51,605 nucleotides of DNA from Selenomonadaceae bacterium (lineage in GTDB: Bacteria > Bacillota > Negativicutes > Selenomonadales > Selenomonadaceae): the NCBI GenBank assembly GCA_022786545.1, contig JALFXV010000051.1, positions 1 to 51,605 of the forward strand, given 5' to 3'. The stretch's first letter is position 1. Every line of letters starts with the position of its first letter. Of the stretch, positions 1 through 7,683 are shown piece by piece. A model generated the notes under the pieces. That model saw only the letters and a list, made by a program, of their open reading frames with translations. It was not told the origin of the DNA and did no database searches. Position numbers and translations under genes: made by a program.

Positions 1-265
1 TCACCTTTTCAGCGAACCCCACTCACATGTAAGCGATATTCTACGCACTAGGCACCCCGTCGCTTGCGGAAGTTAAACATACACGTGCATCATATTCTAA
101 CCGTAATGCCCGGTGAGCCAAAAGCTCATTGTAAGTATACACGAAAAAAACATTACAGTCAATTGATTATATCAATTCGCTTTAATATTTTTAACCAACT
201 CAACAATTTTATTTTTAAATCAAAACACCTTTATTTGCTCCCTATCCTGCCAGGGCTCCTAAAAA
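1..265. other. intergenic stretch, no gene assigned
   Basis: No convincing gene was found here. Positions 1-72 are GC-richer than the AT-rich DNA that follows (about 120-265), and they contain complementary segments (AGCGA near 11 and TCGCT near 59). They could be the edge of a structured RNA or of a gene lying outside the window. On the minus strand a frame ends at base 1 with a TGA, but it is too short to identify. The stretch 180-265 is downstream of rlmD and shows no clear intrinsic terminator. Confidence 0.3.
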
Positions 266-1630
266 CTATTTTATTTTTAGCAAACATACATTCTCAACAT
301 GACTTGAATGACTAAACATATCAACCGGCTGTACCTTCTCCGCCTTGTACCCCAGCCCAGCCAAAATCTCAATATCCCGTGCCAAAGTGGCCGGGTTGCA
401 GGATACATAGACAATCCGCTGAGGCTGCATATTTGCAAAGGTTTCCAGCACCTGCTGGGTGCAGCCTGCCCGTGGCGGGTCCACCACTACTACATCAGGG
501 CGCACCCCCTGCTTGTAGAGCCGTGGCATGACCTTGGTGCAGTCACCTACAATAAACTCCGCATTGCGGACATTGTTTTCCCTGGCATTTTTTTCTGCAT
601 CCTTTATGGCCGGGCTGACAATCTCCACGCCGTAGACCTTCCGCGCCTTCTGAGCCAGATACAAGCTGATGGTTCCCGTACCGCAGTAGGCATCAATTAC
701 AGTTTCCTTGCCGGTCAGCTGGGCAAATTCCAGTGCCTTGTCATAGAGCACCTCTGCCTGCTTGGTATTAACCTGAAAGAAGGAACGGGCTGATACGTTG
801 AACAGAAACTTGCCCAGCTTTGCCTTGATGGTAGGCCTGCCCCACAAAAGCTTGGTTTCCCTGCCCAATATAACATTGTTCCTGTAGGTCTGGATATTCT
901 GCTGCAAACTCACCATCTTTGGCAGGCGGCTGCGGAGCATTTTCACAATTTCCTTCTCCCGGCGCAGTTCCTTCACTGCCGTCACCAGCACCACCATCAG
1001 CTGGCCGTTGATGCCTGTCCTGGCCACCACATGGCGCATGATGCCTGTATGCCTGTCCTCATCATAGACAGGTATGCCCAGCTTTTCCACCACTTCCCGA
1101 ACAGCATTAATAGCCTCATTGTTCAGCTCATCCTGAATGAGGCAGTTGGAAGCATCAATAATTTTGTGGCTTCCCTGGGCAAAGCAGCCAATAATCGTCC
1201 GTCCCTTTTCCCTGCCCACAGGAAATGCCACCTTGTTGCGGTAATTCCACGGATTTTCCGCCCCCAGCACCGGCAGTACCGGCAAATCCTTCTGATGGCC
1301 GATACGCTCCATGGCATCCTTTACCTGCTGCTGCTTTACCTTCAGCTGCCCCTCATAGCTGAGATGCTGCAGCTGGCAGCCGCCGCATTCCTTATAGATA
1401 GGGCATTTCGGCTCCACCCTGTCAGGACTGGCTTCCAGCACCTTCAGCAGCCTGCCCGAAGCATAGCTCTTTTTTACCTCGCCAATCCGTACCCTCACCA
1501 GCTCCCCAGGCAAAGCCCCCTGCACAAAAACCGTAAAGCCCTCCATGCGGCCTACGCCCTCGCCGCTGCTGCCCAGGCTGCTTATCCTTATCTCGTATTC
1601 CTTATTTATCTCCACAGGAATTTTTGCCAT
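266..1630 (-). CDS. rlmD: 23S rRNA (uracil-C5)-methyltransferase, RlmD/RlmCD type
   Basis: SAM-dependent enzyme making 5-methyluridine in 23S rRNA (TrmA/RumA family); acts in the cytoplasm on rRNA. The 454-aa protein has an N-terminal TRAM RNA-binding domain (about residues 5-65). An iron-sulfur cluster set follows: C76, C82, C85 and C163. The SAM fold begins around 308 (VIDAYCGTGTISL), with DPPRAGC at 384-390 and the catalytic cysteine C411 in SCNPATLARD. The start at 1630 was chosen because GGAGGAGAGAAA precedes this ATG; the frame is open for 30 more codons upstream but without a ribosome site. The family is certain. Whether the target is U1939 only, or U747 as well as in Bacillus RlmCD, cannot be told from sequence. 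Confidence 0.93.
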   Translation of the reverse strand: MAKIPVEINKEYEIRISSLGSSGEGVGRMEGFTVFVQGALPGELVRVRIGEVKKSYASGRLLKVLEASPDRVEPKCPIYKECGGCQLQHLSYEGQLKVKQQQVKDAMERIGHQKDLPVLPVLGAENPWNYRNKVAFPVGREKGRTIIGCFAQGSHKIIDASNCLIQDELNNEAINAVREVVEKLGIPVYDEDRHTGIMRHVVARTGINGQLMVVLVTAVKELRREKEIVKMLRSRLPKMVSLQQNIQTYRNNVILGRETKLLWGRPTIKAKLGKFLFNVSARSFFQVNTKQAEVLYDKALEFAQLTGKETVIDAYCGTGTISLYLAQKARKVYGVEIVSPAIKDAEKNARENNVRNAEFIVGDCTKVMPRLYKQGVRPDVVVVDPPRAGCTQQVLETFANMQPQRIVYVSCNPATLARDIEILAGLGYKAEKVQPVDMFSHSSHVENVCLLKIK

Positions 1631-1776
1631 TTTCTCTCCTCCATATAAAAAAATCATACGCACAACACATATAATATTAGTATAAACAAAAAGCAGCATC
1701 ACCGCAAGAAGCTGCAACAACTAAACTCTTGCAATAACACTGCCATAAATATAATCTCAAATAACATAATAGTTTT

Positions 1777-2190
1777 TTACTTTTGTAAAAATGCTTTTGC
1801 TATCAAAGCGAACGCAGCCAAAGCGGACACGCCGGCAAAAGCAATATTGCCAGTGAGGACAGAAACTAGAACAATAGATAACGATAGCACAGAAACAATA
1901 AATGCCATCCATTGCCCCCGTAACTCCTTCTTAATTTGCAAATCAAGTTCCTTTTGCTCTTGTTCTCGTATATGTGCTGAATTGCGTTCCCATTCATTTA
2001 CAACTTTCATCGGAAAATCAGGTTCAATCTGTTTGTACCCCTGCAATATAGATGGATGGGGTAATGGACCAGAATATGTTTCTGTTTTTGTTCCCTCTAT
2101 AACAATCCTGTCATTTGCTATTTTCAGATTCTTTTCATCCGTTCTCTTACCTTGCAATACATTCTGCCCTGACTTTTTCAACTGCTTCAC
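1777..2190 (-). CDS. DUF2335 family small membrane protein
   Basis: A 137-aa protein of unknown function. The central part (YSGPLPHPSILQGYKQI, about residues 39-55) followed by a charged helix ending in REQEQKE matches the DUF2335 pattern. In this family a soluble helical region precedes two C-terminal membrane segments, here about residues 92-112 and 117-134. It starts with GTG at 2190 behind GGGAGATTGTTAG. The start lies inside the upstream 58-aa gene (44-bp overlap), so the two are probably translated together. DUF2335 proteins are often found near phage or plasmid genes, but none are visible here. Confidence 0.7.
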   Translation of the reverse strand: MKQLKKSGQNVLQGKRTDEKNLKIANDRIVIEGTKTETYSGPLPHPSILQGYKQIEPDFPMKVVNEWERNSAHIREQEQKELDLQIKKELRGQWMAFIVSVLSLSIVLVSVLTGNIAFAGVSALAAFALIAKAFLQK

Positions 2191-2323
2191 CTAACAATCT
2201 CCCTGTCATTCTCCAACTTTTTTCCATTAACTCATCATTTGTACTAATGTGCCTTTCCCTCTTTGGTGGCAAGATGGTAAAGTCATGCCACAAAGAACGC
2301 AATTCCACTTTTAGCTTTTCCAT
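2147..2323 (-). CDS. small hypothetical protein upstream of DUF2335 gene
   Basis: A 58-aa, basic, soluble protein (begins MEKLKVELRSLWHDF). The ATG at 2323 is preceded by GAGGAAGGTGG; the frame extends 18 codons further upstream without a ribosome site. It overlaps the DUF2335 gene by 44 bp in another frame, which suggests translational coupling and a shared role. No family was recognised. Its reality is supported by the ribosome site and the coupling rather than by homology. Confidence 0.5.
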   Translation of the reverse strand: MEKLKVELRSLWHDFTILPPKRERHISTNDELMEKSWRMTGRLLGEAVEKVRAECIAR

Positions 2324-2402
2324 AAAACCACCTTCCTCTCTTATACATTCTACCACATTTATTGCCATACTTACCACAAAAATAATATTTCAAAGCCCAA
2401 AA

Positions 2403-2433
2403 GGGCACCATCCGACGTTGCCAGACAGTGCCC
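2403..2433 (-). terminator. probable terminator after HAD phosphatase gene
   Basis: On the minus strand GGGCAC and GTGCCC close a hairpin that is followed by TTTTGGGCTTT. It lies 45 bp downstream of the HAD gene stop and before the DUF2335 pair. The stem interior is imperfect, so this is a moderate call. Confidence 0.5.
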
Positions 2434-2478
2434 CGCTTACTCACGATCTACAAAACATATATATCATTTAGCAATACA

Positions 2479-3144
2479 TCATTTTTTAAACTGCACATTA
2501 AAGAGCAAATCTGTCGGCTTTTCCAAAAGCAGCTTCGCCCCGTTTTCCAGCAGCTCCTCTTTTTCACGGAAGCCCCAGAGCACTCCTACCGGCAGGAACC
2601 CGGCATTGACCGCAGTCTGCATGTCCACGCCGCTGTCCCCCAGGTAAACCACCTTGTCAGGCGTTACCCCCAGCTTTTCCGTAATCTCCAGCACCGTAGT
2701 CGGGTCAGGCTTCCTTGGATAGCCCGGCCTGTCACCGATAACCATCTGGAAAGTGCCCGGCTCAAAGAGAATGTTAATAATGGTCTTGGCTGCCTCCATA
2801 GGCTTGTTGGTGCACACAGCCATGGGAATTTCCTTCTCCATCAGCTTCGCCAGGGTGTCCCGGATGCCGCTGTAGGCACGGGTCTTGTTCAGCACCTTGC
2901 CATTGTAAATCTCGCGGAACTTTGCCAGTGCCTTCTCATAAAAAGCCTTGTCCGCCGCCTTGTCAGCAGGCAGGGCACGCTCCACCAGCTTGCCCACGCC
3001 ATTGCCTACGAAATATTTATAGGCATCAACTGCATGGGTAGGAAAATCGTATGCTATCAGCATTTCATTGCAACTGTCTGCCAAGTCATCAATAGAATTA
3101 ATAAGTGTTCCGTCCAAATCAAATATTACTGCCTCGTATCGCAT
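2479..3144 (-). CDS. HAD-IA family phosphatase, phosphoglycolate phosphatase-like
   Basis: A 221-aa haloacid dehalogenase-superfamily hydrolase. Motif I is FDLDGT with nucleophile D9 and acid/base D11; motif II is the VCTNK region near residue 110; the KPDP segment supplies the conserved lysine and GDSGVDM supplies the last acidic motif. A helical cap (about residues 15-85) is of the Gph/PpaX type. It probably removes phosphate from a small metabolite such as phosphoglycolate or pyrophosphate; the substrate cannot be read from sequence. The ATG at 3144 has AGAGG nine bases upstream. It is transcribed alone, with a promoter region rich in repeats upstream (3228-3309). Confidence 0.82.
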   Translation of the reverse strand: MRYEAVIFDLDGTLINSIDDLADSCNEMLIAYDFPTHAVDAYKYFVGNGVGKLVERALPADKAADKAFYEKALAKFREIYNGKVLNKTRAYSGIRDTLAKLMEKEIPMAVCTNKPMEAAKTIINILFEPGTFQMVIGDRPGYPRKPDPTTVLEITEKLGVTPDKVVYLGDSGVDMQTAVNAGFLPVGVLWGFREKEELLENGAKLLLEKPTDLLFNVQFKK

Positions 3145-3227
3145 TCATATCTGCCTCTTTCCTATAAAATAATATTCGCCCCCGAACTTTCTCATCTTAT
3201 TAATTCGCTATTAATCTGAAAAATCCT

Positions 3228-3250
3228 GCTAAATTTCATTGAAATTTAGC
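3228..3250 (-). terminator. perfect hairpin, terminator or attenuator
   Basis: GCTAAATTTC, a 3-base loop, then GAAATTTAGC form a perfect 10-bp stem. On the minus strand it is followed by AGGATTTTTC. It lies between the HD-domain gene (ends 3341) and the HAD gene (starts 3144), and downstream of the putative -10 at 3288-3293. It may therefore end the yerC-hisZ-HD transcript and also attenuate the HAD gene. Confidence 0.5.
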
Positions 3251-3257
3251 AAAACTT

Positions 3258-3309
3258 GACTTATTGATACTTAACTTATCGATACCTATTATACTCAACT
3301 TATCAATAC
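3258..3309 (-). promoter_or_regulatory. putative promoter with three direct repeats
   Basis: Three near-identical 13-mers on the minus strand, GTATTGATAAGTT (3297-3309), GTATCGATAAGTT (3273-3285) and GTATCAATAAGTC (3258-3270), flank a -10-like TATAAT at 3288-3293. No good -35 is visible. The arrangement looks like repeated regulator sites around a promoter for the HAD gene. The bound factor is unknown. Confidence 0.4.
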
Positions 3310-3340
3310 CTGATTCAGCAAAACTTAACCTGGCACAGCC

Positions 3341-3922
3341 TCAATTCAAGCCGTCCGCTTCCTTTAGGATGGACAAAAGCTTCCTGTTCTCCGGCAGCAT
3401 ATTTCCCCGTCCCTTTTTGTGGTGCAGGGAAATAATCGCCGCCTCCGTGCTCATGCCGATGCCGCGCAAAAGCTCGCCCCCCAGCTCTCCATGGTGATAA
3501 TACCGATACAAGAGCCCCCGGACATAGCTCCTTGAGTCGCATCTGCCATACCGCCTTGACCAGATCGGGAAAAACCTGTTCAGCAGCACCGCTATGGATT
3601 TCCTGAGGGGTCCCATGCTGCTGCCCCGGCCCACATCATGCAGCAGGCAGCACCTGATTAAAAGCTGCCGTAAATTGCCGGCATCCTGTTTGCTGAGATA
3701 GGGAAAATCCTGCTCCCGAAAACCATCATCAAAAAGCTCCAATGCCGTCTTCAGAACATGCATGGAATGCCGCCTGTCCGCCCGGTTCATCTGGAAAAAA
3801 AGCTCCCATGCCGCCTCCGGCAGGTTTTCTTTAACAAAATCAACCTCATTCTTGCTGAGCCTGCTGGCAAAAATCCCCCGGAAAAATTGTTTTACACGGT
3901 AAAGCACAGCCACCACTTCCAA
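3341..3922 (-). CDS. HD-domain phosphohydrolase family protein
   Basis: A 193-aa protein with HD-superfamily signatures: RRHSMHV around residues 50-56, then LLHDVG with H95 and D96 as the metal-binding doublet, and further histidines in YYHHGE (about 138-143). HD proteins hydrolyse phosphate esters such as nucleotides or second messengers; the substrate here is unknown. The start is TTG at 3922 after AGGGGTGCTAG. A GTG a few codons downstream (near 3907) is an alternative. The gene begins 18 bp after the hisZ stop and is the last gene of the yerC-hisZ operon, so it may be linked to histidine or nucleotide metabolism. That link is only positional. Confidence 0.7.
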   Translation of the reverse strand: MEVVAVLYRVKQFFRGIFASRLSKNEVDFVKENLPEAAWELFFQMNRADRRHSMHVLKTALELFDDGFREQDFPYLSKQDAGNLRQLLIRCCLLHDVGRGSSMGPLRKSIAVLLNRFFPIWSRRYGRCDSRSYVRGLLYRYYHHGELGGELLRGIGMSTEAAIISLHHKKGRGNMLPENRKLLSILKEADGLN

Positions 3923-3940
3923 ACTAGCACCCCTGAAATC

Positions 3941-5131
3941 TCAGCCCTGCCTGATGAAAACCAGTTCCTTGTAGCCCTTTTCCTGGCGGTAGGCATCAGC
4001 CTCCTGCTCAAGGCTTGCTGCCATAGCCAGCTCGCAGGTCCTGCCCTCTGCCCTGAGAGCCTGCACCTGATGGATAGCCTCCCGCTGCAGTCCCGGTGCA
4101 TAAGCCACATAGACATCCTTTTCCACCTTCGGCTTTGCCAGCCCTTCACGCTCCAGTGCCAGCAGTATGCGCTCAATGCCCACCGCAAAGCCGGTAGCAG
4201 GCAATGCCCTGCCAAAATCAGTCAGCATGTGGTCATAGCGGCCGCCGCCGCACAGAGGGAAGCCCAGCCCCGGCGTATATGCCTCAAACACCATGCCCGT
4301 ATAATAGCTGAAATCCCGGATAACCCCCAAATCAAAGGTAACATACTCCGCTACCCCGTATGCCTCCAACAGCTCATAAATCTCGGTGAGATTGTCCAGA
4401 GCACGGCGGGACTGCTCATTCATGGCCATGTTGTACGCCTTTTTCAGCACATTCTTGTCACCATGCAGCAGCGGCAGCTGCTTCACCATATCCTTTGCCG
4501 CCTCGGACAGCTCAGTAGCATCCACAATCTCCCCCAATGCCACCAGGTCACGGCGCTCTATAGCATCCTTGATCTGCTCCTGCTGCTTCGGGAAAATACA
4601 GCACTGCTGCATCAGCCCATTGATGAACTCAACCTGTCCCAGGCAAATCTGGAAATCCTTCAGCCCTGCTTCCTTCATGATGGAAACAGCCAGCGCAATC
4701 ATCTCCGCATCGGCAGTTGCCTTGGAGCTGCCAATCAGCTCCACCCCTGCCTGATGGAACTCGCACTGGCGGCCGGTCTGGGTTTTCTCATAGCGGAAAA
4801 CGCTGCTGATATAGGACAGCTTGTGAGGCAGCCATTCCTCACCCAGGCGGCTTGCAACCACCCTGGCAATAGGCGTGGTCATCTCGTGGCGCAGTGCCAT
4901 AGTGCGGTTCTGCTTGTCAAAAAGCTTGAACATCTGGGGCTCCAGATTGCTGCCGTTGCCCATGGTGAGGGTATCCAGAAACTCAATGGTAGGCGTTACC
5001 ACCTCATCATAGCCCCACAGCTTGAACTGCCTGGCAATCCTGGCCTCAATCGCCCTTTTCTCAGCTGCCTCCTGCGGCAGAAAATCACGGGTTCCGTATG
5101 GAATTTCCAAAACTAAATCCTTGTTGCTCAT
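3941..5131 (-). CDS. hisZ: ATP phosphoribosyltransferase regulatory subunit HisZ
   Basis: A 396-aa paralogue of histidyl-tRNA synthetase that partners short-form HisG in the first step of histidine synthesis and carries feedback control. The class II synthetase core is present: motif 2 around residues 110-125 (SVFRYEKTQTGRQ), GGGRYD at 295-300, and GFAVGIERIL at 314-323. The segment DLGVIRDFSYYTGMVFE is HisZ-like rather than the RGLDYYTGTVFE of true HisS, and the C-terminal domain is short for an anticodon-binding domain. hisG is not in the window. It lies between the TrpR-like yerC (23 bp upstream) and the HD gene. A divergent HisS is the alternative but is less likely. Confidence 0.85.
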   Translation of the reverse strand: MSNKDLVLEIPYGTRDFLPQEAAEKRAIEARIARQFKLWGYDEVVTPTIEFLDTLTMGNGSNLEPQMFKLFDKQNRTMALRHEMTTPIARVVASRLGEEWLPHKLSYISSVFRYEKTQTGRQCEFHQAGVELIGSSKATADAEMIALAVSIMKEAGLKDFQICLGQVEFINGLMQQCCIFPKQQEQIKDAIERRDLVALGEIVDATELSEAAKDMVKQLPLLHGDKNVLKKAYNMAMNEQSRRALDNLTEIYELLEAYGVAEYVTFDLGVIRDFSYYTGMVFEAYTPGLGFPLCGGGRYDHMLTDFGRALPATGFAVGIERILLALEREGLAKPKVEKDVYVAYAPGLQREAIHQVQALRAEGRTCELAMAASLEQEADAYRQEKGYKELVFIRQG

Positions 5132-5153
5132 TATCGAAAAATCTCCCTTAAAA

Positions 5154-5465
5154 TCACTTTATATCCTCAGGCTGTTCCCGGTTCAATCGCTCAAAAACAA
5201 GATTGTAGCCATCTGCCCCATAGTTCAGGCAACGCTTCACACGGCTGATGGTTGCCGTGCTGGCACCGGTACGGCTCACAATTTCATCGTAGGTATGCCG
5301 CTTCTGCAGCATCTTGGCCACCTCCAGCCGCTGGGACATAGCCTTCAGCTCGCTGATAGTACATATATCTTCAAAAAACTGATAACATTCCTCAACAGTT
5401 TCCAATTTCAGCACAGCATTGCACAGCTGGTCATTCAGCTCATCCTTCAGCTTTGGATTTACCAC
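5154..5465 (-). CDS. yerC: TrpR-like DNA-binding protein YerC/YecD
   Basis: A 103-aa protein of the TrpR/YerC-YecD family, a predicted transcription regulator with an all-helical fold. The helix-turn-helix is in the second half (HTYDEIVSRTGASTATISRV), just after a conserved MSQRLEVAKML segment. The start was placed at the GTG at 5465, eight bases after AGGTGG; a GTG pair four codons upstream (5477) is possible but overlaps that ribosome site. It is the first gene of an operon with hisZ, behind a promoter that overlaps an inverted repeat (5554-5577). Autoregulation and control of amino-acid synthesis are inferred. Confidence 0.82.
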   Translation of the reverse strand: MVNPKLKDELNDQLCNAVLKLETVEECYQFFEDICTISELKAMSQRLEVAKMLQKRHTYDEIVSRTGASTATISRVKRCLNYGADGYNLVFERLNREQPEDIK

Positions 5466-5543
5466 ACTTAACACCACCTAAAAATTACCTGTAAAAAACG
5501 CAAAACACTTTCATGCTTTACAATACGAAAATATCTCCCACAC

Positions 5544-5577
5544 ATTATAGCACAATGCTTTCACAAAGTGAAGCATT
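5544..5577 (-). promoter_or_regulatory. yerC-hisZ promoter with overlapping palindrome
   Basis: Reading the minus strand, the -35 TTCACT (5567-5572), a 17-bp spacer and the extended -10 TGCTATAAT (TATAAT at 5544-5549) make a strong promoter for yerC. An inverted repeat, AATGCTTCAC...GTGAAAGCATT (5554-5577), covers the -35 and spacer exactly. That is the position of a repressor operator. YerC, encoded immediately downstream, is the obvious candidate ligand. Confidence 0.65.
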
Positions 5578-5581
5578 AAAA

Positions 5582-7663
5582 TCAATTTTCCGTGATATTG
5601 AAGAACTGCTCCCGGTACTGCAGCTGCAAAGCCGCCAGCACCTCCGGCAGGCCTTCTCCGCCCTTTACCGTCTCCATGGCTGCCTGCCGTGCCCGAAGCA
5701 GGATGTCTATATCCTGTCCCACATCGGCAATCTTCAAGTCAGGCAGGCCGTGCTGCATGGAGCCAAAGAACTGCCCAGGCCCCCTCAGCTTCAAGTCCTC
5801 CTCCGCCAGCACAAAGCCATCCGTGGTGCGCTCCATAATCTCCATCCGCTGCCTGGCGGCCTCCGTCCGTTCCTCTGCCACAAAAATGCAGTAGGAAGCG
5901 TATTCGCCGCGGCCGATGCGCCCCCGGAGCTGGTGCAGCTGCGCCAGGCCAAAGCGCTGGGCATTCTCCACCACCATGATGCTGGCGTTGGGCACATTGA
6001 CACCTACCTCGATGACGGTGGTGGCCACCAGCAGCTTGATTTTGCCCTCATAAAACTCCTGCATGAGCTCCTCTTTTTCCTTCTGCTTCAGCTTCCCATG
6101 CACAAGGCCGCATTTTACGCCATAGAATATGCCGCCAGTCAGCTCCTCATAGACCTCCTGTGCCGAGGAAAGCCCCGAGTCCTCATTCATCTCAATCAAA
6201 GGGCAGACCACATAGGCCTGCCTGCCCTTTTTGATTTCCTCCAGCACAAACTTATAAATCAGCTCCCGGCGGTCCCTGCCCCGCACAAAGGTCCTGACCG
6301 GCTTCCTTCCCGGTGGCAGCTGGCGGATCAAAGAAACCTCCAAATCGCCATATACCGTCAAGGTCAGCGTCCGGGGAATAGGCGTAGCCGTCATAACCAG
6401 CACATCCGGCACCAGCCTGCCCTTCTTTTCCAGTACCGCCCTTTGATTGATGCCGAAGCGGTGCTGCTCATCAGTCACCACCAGGCCCAGATTGGCAAAG
6501 GAAACATCCTCCTGAATGAGGGCATGGGTGCCGATGACAATATCTATCTCATGGGCAGCCAGCCTGTCATACATTTCCTGCTTCGCCTTTTTAGTCAGCC
6601 TCCCGGACAAAAGGGCCACCCTTATGCCAAGGGGCTCCAAGGAGCCGGAGAAGCTCTCAAAATGCTGCCGTGCCAGTATTTCCGTCGGTGCCATCATGGC
6701 TCCCTGAAAGCCGTTTTCCACTGCCTTCACAAGTGCCAGCATGGCAATCACGGTCTTGCCGGAGCCTACATCCCCCTGCACCAGCCGCCGCATGGGCACA
6801 GGACGCTCCATATCATTGCAGATATCCTGCCATGCATTCTGCTGGTCATCAGTCAACCGGAAGGGCAAACTTGACAGCACGCCGCCTGTCAGGCTGCCGC
6901 AGCTTGCAAACCGTATCCCCTGCTGCCGCTCCTGCCGCCTTTTTTTCAGCAGCATGAGCCCGTACTGAATGAGATAAAGCTCCTCAAAAGCAAGGCGGTA
7001 GCGGGCCTTTTCCACCTGCTGCCTGTCCTCAGGATAATGAATCTGCCGACATGCCTGCAGCCGGGGCAGAAGGCCGTACTGCTGCCGCACCCCTTCCGGG
7101 ATTACCTCCGGCACCGCCAGCCCACCAGCCTCTGCCAGCCCCAAAAGCTGCTCCGTCAGGGCACGCAGCATGCTCTGCTTGACATTTTCCCCAGCAGAAT
7201 AAACCGGCAGAATACCGCATTTTGCCTCCATGTCCGCCCCCTCATCCTCTACAATCTCAAAGGAGGTCATCTGGCTCATGGCAAGCTGCCCCTGACCGCC
7301 ATAGGCGTAGGCTGTCCTGCCGGAAGCAAAAATCCGTCTGCCGGTTTTCAATTTCTGTTTTAAAAATTTTTGGTTGAACCAGGTAAGCTGCAGAAAGCCT
7401 GTCCCATCCGAGATCGTTGCCGTCAAAATCACCATGCCCCGCCGCCCGGCGCGCTTTTCCTGCAACCCCGTAATGACGCCTGCCACCGTTGCCCTTTCAC
7501 CGGCCTCCAGCCTGCCGATAGGCGTAATGCTGCTCTGATCCTCATAGCTTCTCGGAAAGTGCGTCAAAAGGTCAAACAGGCTGCAAAGCCCCAGACCATG
7601 CAGCTGCTGCGCCTTCTTCGGACCTACGCCCTTCAATACCTCTATATCATCTGACAGTTCCAT
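5582..7663 (-). CDS. recG: ATP-dependent DNA helicase RecG
   Basis: A 693-aa superfamily 2 helicase that reverses stalled forks and migrates branched DNA. The N-terminal wedge/OB domain (about residues 55-150) includes GRRIFASGRTAYAYGG. Motif I is GDVGSGKT (about 296-303) and motif II is DEQH (about 397-400). The C-terminal helicase domain carries ATTVIEVGVNVPNA and QLRGRIGRG, and the family tail (FFGSMQHGLPDL) is present. It starts at ATG 7663, 20 bp after the EIIA gene, so it belongs to the SagB-EIIA-recG operon. Full length for the family. Confidence 0.96.
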   Translation of the reverse strand: MELSDDIEVLKGVGPKKAQQLHGLGLCSLFDLLTHFPRSYEDQSSITPIGRLEAGERATVAGVITGLQEKRAGRRGMVILTATISDGTGFLQLTWFNQKFLKQKLKTGRRIFASGRTAYAYGGQGQLAMSQMTSFEIVEDEGADMEAKCGILPVYSAGENVKQSMLRALTEQLLGLAEAGGLAVPEVIPEGVRQQYGLLPRLQACRQIHYPEDRQQVEKARYRLAFEELYLIQYGLMLLKKRRQERQQGIRFASCGSLTGGVLSSLPFRLTDDQQNAWQDICNDMERPVPMRRLVQGDVGSGKTVIAMLALVKAVENGFQGAMMAPTEILARQHFESFSGSLEPLGIRVALLSGRLTKKAKQEMYDRLAAHEIDIVIGTHALIQEDVSFANLGLVVTDEQHRFGINQRAVLEKKGRLVPDVLVMTATPIPRTLTLTVYGDLEVSLIRQLPPGRKPVRTFVRGRDRRELIYKFVLEEIKKGRQAYVVCPLIEMNEDSGLSSAQEVYEELTGGIFYGVKCGLVHGKLKQKEKEELMQEFYEGKIKLLVATTVIEVGVNVPNASIMVVENAQRFGLAQLHQLRGRIGRGEYASYCIFVAEERTEAARQRMEIMERTTDGFVLAEEDLKLRGPGQFFGSMQHGLPDLKIADVGQDIDILLRARQAAMETVKGGEGLPEVLAALQLQYREQFFNITEN

Positions 7664-7683
7664 CTATAAAATCCACACCTAAA

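Noticed and set aside
3941..5131. Histidyl-tRNA synthetase (hisS)
   Set aside because: The second histidine signature is altered (IRDFSYYTG), the C-terminal domain is short, and the neighbours fit HisZ.
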